A stretch of 13,849 bases of DNA from Clostridiales bacterium (GTDB lineage Bacteria; Bacillota; Clostridia; Tissierellales; Sedimentibacteraceae), in assembly GCA_003487955.1 (NCBI GenBank), contig DNNJ01000264.1, positions 1 through 13,849 on the forward strand, in the 5' to 3' direction. The notes under the pieces were generated by a model. It was not told the DNA's origin and made no database searches. It saw only the letters and a program-made list of their open reading frames with translations. Below are positions 8,077-13,849 of this stretch, in pieces. Within the stretch, counting starts at the first letter, position 1. The number at the start of each line of letters is the position of its first letter. A program made the translations under genes and the position numbers.

Positions 8077-8283
8077 TCAAGAATCGAAGCATTTCCCTTT
8101 CAGGTTTTCCTCAGCTGTTTTACGTGAACAGTCACTTATCTTTTGCTCTTCTTTAGGTCTCGTCGCCGAGATTTCCGCAACCCTTCGCAAATGCTTATCC
8201 ACTAGACGGAACTGCAACTCTACCTACATCTGAGGAAAAGAGCATATTGTGATAATTTTCAAACTTATCCTCTCCTTCACCAT
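8077..8283 (-). pseudogene. Unidentified gene remnant between flippase and methyltransferase
   Basis: Just after the flippase stop there is a strong GGAGAGG followed six bases later by TTG (8262), reading KIITICSFPQM before a TAG at 8224-8226. The same frame then stays open for 48 more codons, ending at TGA 8077-8079. It is rich in charged, helix-forming residues (for example RLVDKHLRRVAEIS). The strong ribosome binding site and hydrophobic first strand look like the 5' end of a gene that has since been truncated or fused to other DNA. I do not recognise the product. The rest of the 259-base gap to the methyltransferase holds nothing further. Confidence 0.35.
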
Positions 8284-8288
8284 GTTTG

Positions 8289-9821
8289 CTATTCATTCCT
8301 ATAACAAGCAGTCTTTGTGCTTTTAAATGAGGATTTTATATGATTCCAGCAGTAAATAAACTCTGCTTTTTCAAAAAAAGTAATATAGATCGCAATCACA
8401 GCTCCGACTACGCAAACAGCGGCAATAGCTACAATTATCCAGGTAAGCCATGTCTGAATGCTTATAAGTTGGATTCTATCGAATACAAAGAATAATACCG
8501 GAATGGATATAAGAAAGCATATCCTCATAACTATTTTTTCCCCGTGAAACCAATCAATCTTTTTTTTGCTTATTTTGATACGGTGCAATGTATACGCGGC
8601 ATAATAGAAAACCACGCCGAGCGGTATCAAGGTATAGTTTATCATGCCAAGAACAGCCGATATAATCACACCTATTATTCCAAATATTACAGCCGCTTTG
8701 TACGTCTCTTTAAATATCCCATATACACCCGAAAGAATATGATATGGATAAAATATGCAATGCGAAATGATGTCCATAACAAGAACGATGGCAAGTACCG
8801 GCTGAATATAGTCTACATTTATGACTCCCTGGGTATATAACCTTACAAATGGGACATAGAGAAATGCACAGCAAGCTGCGGCCCAAGTGCCAGAAACAAT
8901 AAACACAAATTGCATTACATTAAAAATTTCATTTGTTTTTTCCCCTTTTTCAGAATTGACTACATTACCAAACGAACCCCCTACCGCATAATATACATAG
9001 CTGATAAAGCTTACAAAAAAATTTCTCGGAATACAATAAACCGAATATACACTAGCACTACTCAGACCAGACATGAACGTTATCAGCAGTGTCGTAGAAC
9101 TTTCGATACCTTGTGTACATATCTGCTGCGTCATCAGATATCCGGCGTTTTTTATTGGCACTAGTTCTTCTTCGGATACCTCTACCAACTTGTCTGCCAA
9201 AGTTTTCTTATATATTAAATAAAGTACTAGCACTTTCGTGATATTTCCCATAACGACCGCAACATACATGAAGATAAAATTTAGTTTTAGCGACAAAACA
9301 ATAACAAGAAGGCCATAATATACGACTTTATCAACGATGCTACCTATGGACATGTAATGGTTGAATTGATGCGAAGAAAACAGAACGTCGTACCAAGCGA
9401 TAAACATAAATACATTGACGGAGCCAATGGAAAGTATAAGCATGGATAATGCTATCTCTATAAAGGATAGTTCCTGGTTCGCCAGTACACAAGACACAAT
9501 CGGCGTAACTAGTAGAACTATCGCTATAAATATCAAACCGAGCCGAGTAAAATACTTTTTTGATGAAGCGAGCACGATACTTACGGTCTTGTAGTCTCTC
9601 TCTGCTATAGGCTTATACATCATATAAAGCGAAGCACCAAGCATGCCAGCTTGTAAAAGATTAATTATAGATAGTATTTGTATAATGGTAGCTGTTAAAC
9701 CATTTATGTCAGAACCGTAAGTAAGTATTATCCACCTCGGCATATATAAGCCAAACGCCAAACCTATGACCTGTAAAAGAAACAGATATTTCAAATTACG
9801 TATAGAGTTCTTTGTTCTCAT
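8289..9821 (-). CDS. wzx: Polysaccharide flippase (Wzx-like, MATE/PST superfamily)
   Basis: A 510-aa integral membrane protein with about 12-14 hydrophobic segments over its full length, normal for oligosaccharide-lipid flippases. The N-terminus (KNSIRNLKYLFLLQVIGLAFG, PRWIILTYGSDINGL) and the following INLLQAGMLGASLYMMYKPIA stretch are typical of the polysaccharide transporter family. It would move the undecaprenyl-diphosphate-linked repeat unit across the cytoplasmic membrane before polymerisation. Start ATG 9821 is preceded by AAAGAGGA; the gene begins 15 bases after the ATP-grasp stop. It differs in sequence type from the broken flippase remnant at 10837-11048, so it may be the current flippase of this locus. 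The specific repeat unit cannot be inferred. Confidence 0.88.
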   Translation of the reverse strand: MRTKNSIRNLKYLFLLQVIGLAFGLYMPRWIILTYGSDINGLTATIIQILSIINLLQAGMLGASLYMMYKPIAERDYKTVSIVLASSKKYFTRLGLIFIAIVLLVTPIVSCVLANQELSFIEIALSMLILSIGSVNVFMFIAWYDVLFSSHQFNHYMSIGSIVDKVVYYGLLVIVLSLKLNFIFMYVAVVMGNITKVLVLYLIYKKTLADKLVEVSEEELVPIKNAGYLMTQQICTQGIESSTTLLITFMSGLSSASVYSVYCIPRNFFVSFISYVYYAVGGSFGNVVNSEKGEKTNEIFNVMQFVFIVSGTWAAACCAFLYVPFVRLYTQGVINVDYIQPVLAIVLVMDIISHCIFYPYHILSGVYGIFKETYKAAVIFGIIGVIISAVLGMINYTLIPLGVVFYYAAYTLHRIKISKKKIDWFHGEKIVMRICFLISIPVLFFVFDRIQLISIQTWLTWIIVAIAAVCVVGAVIAIYITFFEKAEFIYCWNHIKSSFKSTKTACYRNE

Positions 9822-9836
9822 AAATCCTCTTTAATA

Positions 9837-10772
9837 CTAACTATTTGTTTTTGTTTGTGGTAATGTAATCCAGCTACCAAATAAATCATTGTATGATTCA
9901 GGATAGAATTTATCCATACCACCACCAGGCGATAAGGTCAACTCACCAAAATACAATCGACCGTTGACATTAAAAAAATCGACTCTGACAAAGGGTATAT
10001 CTTTTGATAATATTTTGCTAATCCTTATTATTTCATCATAATTTTCCGGTTGGGGTATCAGTTTTCCGCTGTTTTTATATTCGCCTCTCTCAAAAGGCAT
10101 CAAATTCCAGCCAATATCATAATAATCAATAAAATGGGGTTCAATTGTGCCATTAGGTTCGTAAATATTATATTGAACGTAGGAAAACTTTGGCTGCCCG
10201 TTAAAGCAGTATGTCTTTATGTCTTGCACATTGTCGCCCAAATAATCTTGGCAGATAATGCGGGGTTTAACATTTTTATAAGGCCATTCCCGCCCTTGGC
10301 GATAATAATTAAATCGTAACGCTGAATCGAGCTTAAATATAACTTTCGATTCATCCAACTTTGATTTGTCTTTACATATAATTATGCTTCCTGAATCGTG
10401 CGTGCATTTAAGCACAAACTGATCCGGCAAGGAATCAAAATCTATTTCATCTGCATTATTATAAACATTAATAATTGGCAAAATATATTCTTCTCCTATT
10501 TTTTCTGCTACATAGCTGTTAACCTCATACTTGTCTACCATCTGCGTGTATTCTGCTCTATGGTCATATAGCTTCAACCATTGGATCTTTTCGTTAAATT
10601 TATTGGGATTATAAAGATTTAGTTTTTCTCCAAACTTTTTTTTATAACAAATCTTAAGATAAATCCTGTCCGGCAAAATTGATGTCTTGCCATATGTGAC
10701 GTTCAGATTATAATAGATAAAACGAATTATTTTATTATTCTTAAAGCTTCTAAGTATATTGTTACCCTTCAT
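9837..10772 (-). CDS. TupA-like ATP-grasp protein
   Basis: A 311-aa protein of the TupA-like ATP-grasp family, often mislabelled glycosyltransferase. The N-terminal helical part (YNPNKFNEKIQWLKLYD, MVDKYEV) leads into the nucleotide-binding domain. The FVLKCTHDSGS strand and loop (119-129) contribute an ATP-binding Lys, VQDIKTYCFNG follows near 182-192, and RVDFF (263-267) and GELTLSPGGGM (276-286, with E277) provide metal-binding acidic residues. ATP-grasp enzymes form amide-type bonds through acyl phosphates; TupA acts in teichuronopeptide synthesis in an alkaliphilic Bacillus. Here it may couple an amino acid or similar amine to a uronic acid carboxyl made by the 1398-2714 pathway; that is inference. 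Start ATG has AAGGAAG about 8 bases upstream. No truncation seen. Confidence 0.85.
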   Translation of the reverse strand: MKGNNILRSFKNNKIIRFIYYNLNVTYGKTSILPDRIYLKICYKKKFGEKLNLYNPNKFNEKIQWLKLYDHRAEYTQMVDKYEVNSYVAEKIGEEYILPIINVYNNADEIDFDSLPDQFVLKCTHDSGSIIICKDKSKLDESKVIFKLDSALRFNYYRQGREWPYKNVKPRIICQDYLGDNVQDIKTYCFNGQPKFSYVQYNIYEPNGTIEPHFIDYYDIGWNLMPFERGEYKNSGKLIPQPENYDEIIRISKILSKDIPFVRVDFFNVNGRLYFGELTLSPGGGMDKFYPESYNDLFGSWITLPQTKTNS

Positions 10773-10836
10773 CGCTAATCTTCCTTTATAATTATTTAAA
10801 TATTAGCCTTCGCGTCAAATGAACTGTTGCGTGGAT

Positions 10837-11048
10837 TCAATAGTTCTTTAGTTCAAAAGAAGGAAGTTCAAAGAGGGACAGCGCAATAAAAATAGATATA
10901 ATAGCAACAATCCCGTTGTCTTCAGGTGTTAATAACCTTGCTAAAATTACCGAGACTATAAATTGCATTCCTAGAACCCCGATACGTTCGACATATTTTA
11001 TATAATAACCCTGAAACAACTTCTGCTTTTAGTTTTGTTATTATTCAT
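10837..11048 (-). pseudogene. Truncated, frameshifted flippase (WzxC-type) remnant
   Basis: The gene start is intact: AGGTGA, a short spacer, then ATG 11048, 16 bases after the preceding glycosyltransferase stop. Read straight, it stops after 16 codons. Removing one A from each of two AAAA runs (about 11024-11027 and 10995-10998) gives a continuous N-terminus: MNNNKTKAEVVSG, then YVERIGVLGMQFIVSVIL and ARLLTPEDNGIVAIIS. This is typical of the Polysacc_synt_3/WzxC flippase family, in which the segment ARLL-P-D-G is conserved. Similarity ends near IFIALS and the frame stops at 10837, so about 55 of some 480 residues remain. A full flippase of another type lies two genes downstream. Confidence 0.82.
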
Positions 11049-11064
11049 TCACTCACCTATATAA

Positions 11065-12369
11065 TTACAACGGAGGGCACCATAAATCGCCTGCGCTATT
11101 TCTACAACAAATGTCACTGTATATTGAGATCATGGTTTTTTCATTTTTCTGTCTATCATGCGTAAGCATCGCATGATTATGGCTATTAATCGAAAATTGC
11201 TTTGCAAGGTCGCTATTCTCAAATATTTCACACACATAATGTGCAAGCATATATGGTGCATCATGTTGATATATAAAGCCATCTATTTCATGTTTTATCA
11301 TATCTTTAACTCCCCCTACATCAGAAGCAACTGATGGAAGTCCAAGGGCCATTGCTTCACCCAAAGAGTTAGGAGAATTTTCAATTGTAGATGGTAACAC
11401 AAATACATGGCTTTTTAGAAATCGATCACACATTCTCTTTTCATCCAATGGGCCGGTAAAAAACACTTTATCTTCTAAATGATATTTTTTAAGTAATCGA
11501 TTTAAGTACATTCCATAACTATTTTGCTTAATACGTGCTTTTAGGGTATCTGTGGAAGTAATATTATTGCCTGCGACGTACAACTTAGTGGAAGGAAAGC
11601 TATTAAGTATTGCTGGCATTGCCTCAAACATAAAATGCAATCCCTTAATCGGATAAGTGGCCTGGCTTATAAAAATTGAATACTTCTCGCAATTCTTAAT
11701 ACTCCACTGATTTTCATAAAATGAACTTCGAAGCGTACGTGGGCAATGGTAATATTTAATATCTGGATTTATTTGCATCACACATGCTTTATCCCAAGTC
11801 GTCCTTCCCTCAACATGTTTCGCTTTCTTTAAGGCTTCAACTTCAAACTTTCCACGGATCTGGAAATTCTTTTGCTGTTTAATAATGTTTTCATGCCGAA
11901 TTATGTCTCTGAATGTGTAGGCAGTTACAACTCTATGCGGTAATCCTGAAAAGTAATGTTGAGCAATTATAGAACAAAGCCCTTGTATTGATATCAGAAC
12001 TTTATCTATTATCCCTCTTGATTCACAGACATTCATCATTGCAAGTGTGTGAGGGTATTCAGTACCCCAAATATGAATGATATCAGGTTGAGCCTCTAAA
12101 ACTATACGGGATAAATAAATCTCTGTCTGCTTATCATACTTTATGACGGCTTTCTTTTGTGGAAATCCAAAATACTTAATACCCTCAATTTCTCCAGAAA
12201 TTATTGTTTTACTAGATGAAAGGGGAAAAACAATCGTTAATTCTATATCATCATTAAGGCTTAAACTATCTGACAGTCCAACCATCCATCCCCCGCTAGG
12301 GTTAATCTTTTCACATATATGATTAGCCACTTTGGGAAGCAATACATTGCATAGCCATAAGACTTTCAT
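11065..12369 (-). CDS. GT-B fold glycosyltransferase family 4
   Basis: A 434-aa retaining-type glycosyltransferase. The N-terminal acceptor domain begins at MKVLWLCNVLLP and contains SGGWMVGLSDSL (25-36) and DIIHIWGTEYPHT (96-108). The donor domain has FISQATYPIKGLHFMFEA (233-250), VFFTGPLDE (302-310), and an intact E-x7-E pair (E330, E338) in ENSPNSLGEAMALGLP followed by SVASDVGG. The last of these is a classical GT4 signature for binding the nucleotide-sugar donor. It likely adds a residue to the growing lipid-linked repeat unit on the cytoplasmic face. Start ATG 12369 has AAGGAGA about 12 bases upstream. The sugar transferred is unknown. Confidence 0.92.
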   Translation of the reverse strand: MKVLWLCNVLLPKVANHICEKINPSGGWMVGLSDSLSLNDDIELTIVFPLSSSKTIISGEIEGIKYFGFPQKKAVIKYDKQTEIYLSRIVLEAQPDIIHIWGTEYPHTLAMMNVCESRGIIDKVLISIQGLCSIIAQHYFSGLPHRVVTAYTFRDIIRHENIIKQQKNFQIRGKFEVEALKKAKHVEGRTTWDKACVMQINPDIKYYHCPRTLRSSFYENQWSIKNCEKYSIFISQATYPIKGLHFMFEAMPAILNSFPSTKLYVAGNNITSTDTLKARIKQNSYGMYLNRLLKKYHLEDKVFFTGPLDEKRMCDRFLKSHVFVLPSTIENSPNSLGEAMALGLPSVASDVGGVKDMIKHEIDGFIYQHDAPYMLAHYVCEIFENSDLAKQFSINSHNHAMLTHDRQKNEKTMISIYSDICCRNSAGDLWCPPL

Positions 12370-12419
12370 AAAATACGATCTTCTCCTTACACTCTCAATT
12401 AAAAGGTTACAAACGTTTA

Positions 12420-13721
12420 TTATTCTTGAAGCATTAATTCCCTGTTATTACCATCCAATGCGTAAAAAATAAGCGTGTTAAACAATAATGAATTTAAAAA
12501 ATTTTCGCTTGCAAGTATTAAGAGCACTGCTCCTATAACGAGGATAACATAGAAGCACAATTTGTTTTCCCCGCATATACGAAAACACAGTTTGATGTAT
12601 AACAAAACTAATATAAGACCTAAAAATAACCCGTATGAAGCTAACCAATAGGCTATCGTATTAGTATTTGACTTAAAACTCCTGCCAAGTGAATCACCTG
12701 CCTGTCTAGCTATTTCGATGTTGTTATTAATTCCAACGCCAAAAAGGGGATTATGGATACTAACATAAAAATCCGCGATTGTAGCATTTATTCTTTCATC
12801 AAAAGACCCACCGATATCAGATAATTTCCCAAACACTGAATTATTATAGCTAGCAAAATATATATCGGGATGTAATTGCATACTAATTAATAACCCCATG
12901 AATAGAACAATAATAACAGCTATAGTTTTAAAGTGTTTAATATATTTGAATTTATTCTTTATCATATAAGCTATGATTATTAAGCATAAACAAATTAATC
13001 CTGTTGTAGACAATGTAGAAAAAATCGTTAAAATAAAAATTAATATATAATTACTGCGTGGAAACTGTTTATTAAAAAATAACTCGAAAATTAATGCTAA
13101 ATTAATATAAGCTTGAAAAACACCCGGTTCCCAAAAGACTCCAAAGTTCCTGTTAACGCTAATAACAGGAATATTGGTAACCCCCAAATTAATAAATTGT
13201 ACCCCTGTTGCGTTGGTAAAGTTTGGCAACAAGAGAGAATGTTGTAATATTAATGGTTTGACGATAAATGCAATCAATGAGGCAATACAAAGAAAAAGCA
13301 TAAATGTTTTAAACATTCGAGTAAATACTTGAAAAGAAAGTAATTCGGTTACAAAAAAGCCGCAAAAAATTAACAAGATAATATGTAAATAAGAACGTAC
13401 ACTGTCGGAATTATATAGCATTGTAGTAATAACCATACCCATAAAAAAAATCAAGAACAAAAATTTATAAAAAGGAATCGATAGATTTGATCTTTTTAGA
13501 TTAAAATATACATATACTAAAAATAATACAATAAAGCCTATTACCAGAAGTAAAACTTTAGTGGGAATATTAGCCGCGAAATAAGCCGTATCTGTTGCAT
13601 ATACTGTAAACAGTATAATTAATATTCCCCCTATTTTCCCAAGCACTTCCTTGTCTATAGTCAAAGATCTACGATATTTTTTTATTGTCTCTCTATTATT
13701 TAGTATAACTGAGTTGTCCAT
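12420..13721 (-). CDS. wzy: Wzy-like polysaccharide polymerase (O-antigen ligase/polymerase family)
   Basis: About 433 aa with 10 or more hydrophobic segments after a short polar N-terminus; expected in the cytoplasmic membrane. Family marks are NRNFGVFWEPGVFQAYINLA (190-209), a periplasmic-loop motif with conserved Arg and Glu found in many Firmicute Wzy proteins, and HNPLFGVGINNN (323-334) near the large loop. It would join repeat units into the polymer on the outer face of the membrane. A longer frame opens with GTG at 13784, but that start lacks a ribosome binding site; ATG 13721 has GGAAAAGAG about 10 bases upstream and begins the polar leader, so I prefer it. The gene is visibly more AT-rich than capF and capG. 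Wzy proteins diverge strongly, so the specific linkage cannot be predicted. Confidence 0.87.
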   Translation of the reverse strand: MDNSVILNNRETIKKYRRSLTIDKEVLGKIGGILIILFTVYATDTAYFAANIPTKVLLLVIGFIVLFLVYVYFNLKRSNLSIPFYKFLFLIFFMGMVITTMLYNSDSVRSYLHIILLIFCGFFVTELLSFQVFTRMFKTFMLFLCIASLIAFIVKPLILQHSLLLPNFTNATGVQFINLGVTNIPVISVNRNFGVFWEPGVFQAYINLALIFELFFNKQFPRSNYILIFILTIFSTLSTTGLICLCLIIIAYMIKNKFKYIKHFKTIAVIIVLFMGLLISMQLHPDIYFASYNNSVFGKLSDIGGSFDERINATIADFYVSIHNPLFGVGINNNIEIARQAGDSLGRSFKSNTNTIAYWLASYGLFLGLILVLLYIKLCFRICGENKLCFYVILVIGAVLLILASENFLNSLLFNTLIFYALDGNNRELMLQE

Positions 13722-13804
13722 TATTAATATCTCTTTTCCGCTTAGTTTACCTTTTGATTCCACTGCAAAAACAGGGAATTCCACCCCGTAGGGGTTTCAA
13801 CTAG

Positions 13805-13832
13805 AAAAAAATGTTAGTGAGCCAATGGCTCA
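13805..13832 (-). terminator. Possible Rho-independent terminator or attenuator hairpin
   Basis: On the minus strand, TGAGCC-ATT-GGCTCA is a perfect 6-bp stem with a 3-base loop (13818-13832), followed six bases later by seven T's (13805-13811). The stem is short and the T-run is not immediately adjacent, so this is weak. A second small hairpin, ACCCC-TAC-GGGGT, lies between it and the polymerase start (about 13783-13795). Either could terminate an upstream transcript or act in the polymerase leader. Confidence 0.33.
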
Positions 13833-13849
13833 GCAGTTCTTTTTCAACC

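Noticed and set aside
568..10319. Plus-strand open frames of about 60-140 codons across the region (for example 1860-2243 and 7451-7867)
   Set aside because: They lie opposite well-supported minus-strand genes, lack ribosome binding sites and read as shadows of those genes.
13781..13803. A CRISPR-repeat-like stretch (GTTGAAACCCCTACGGGG on the minus strand)
   Set aside because: Only one copy exists in the window, there are no spacers or further repeats and no cas genes; the short palindrome alone is not evidence.
1..13849. A new defence, toxin-antitoxin or other exotic system
   Set aside because: All intact genes belong to known polysaccharide biosynthesis families; nothing seen needs a new system to explain it. 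The interest lies in the broken genes and possible polymer decoration.

Overview
This 13.8-kb window is part of a cell-surface polysaccharide (capsule or exopolysaccharide) biosynthesis locus of the Wzx/Wzy type. Every convincing gene is on the minus strand, so transcription runs from the right edge to the left. The low G+C look, GGAGG-type ribosome binding sites, frequent GTG/TTG starts and protein types (CapF/CapG, a TupA-like ATP-grasp protein, a Wzy with an R-N-F-G-x-F-W-E-P-G motif) suggest Bacillota, probably Clostridia. That taxonomic call is inference; there is no rRNA or other marker gene.

Layout in transcription order. First comes a hairpin region, then a Wzy-like polymerase (12420-13721) and a GT-B glycosyltransferase (11065-12369). 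Next are a broken flippase remnant (10837-11048), a TupA-like ATP-grasp protein (9837-10772) and an intact flippase of a different type (8289-9821). After a short degenerate stretch (8077-8283) come a class I methyltransferase with an N-terminal Cys cluster (7040-8029) and a second GT-B glycosyltransferase with a G8 tract in its ribosome binding site (5657-6886). A decayed capE (5053-5613) is followed by intact capF (3883-4992) and capG (2753-3880). Last are a UDP-sugar 6-dehydrogenase (1398-2714) and a UDP-glucuronate 4-epimerase-type enzyme (352-1395), then a small uncertain ORF and a repeat also found inside the capE remnant.

How it fits together. CapF and CapG carry out the last two steps to UDP-N-acetyl-L-fucosamine, and the dehydrogenase and epimerase make a UDP-uronic acid. 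The two glycosyltransferases would add sugars to a lipid-linked repeat unit, the flippase export it and the polymerase extend it. The ATP-grasp protein and methyltransferase are candidate modifiers, the former possibly joining an amino acid to a uronic acid carboxyl. No initiating sugar-phosphate transferase, chain-length regulator or export component is visible, so the locus must extend beyond the window, most likely past the right edge.

The most notable feature is decay at cassette junctions: capE (the first enzyme of the L-FucNAc branch), a wzx-type flippase and a third unidentified gene start are all broken, while genes next to them are intact. This looks like a locus reshaped by cassette replacement, whose L-FucNAc branch may now be dead or depend on a capE copy elsewhere. 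I found no defence system, CRISPR array, RNA gene or intact mobile element.
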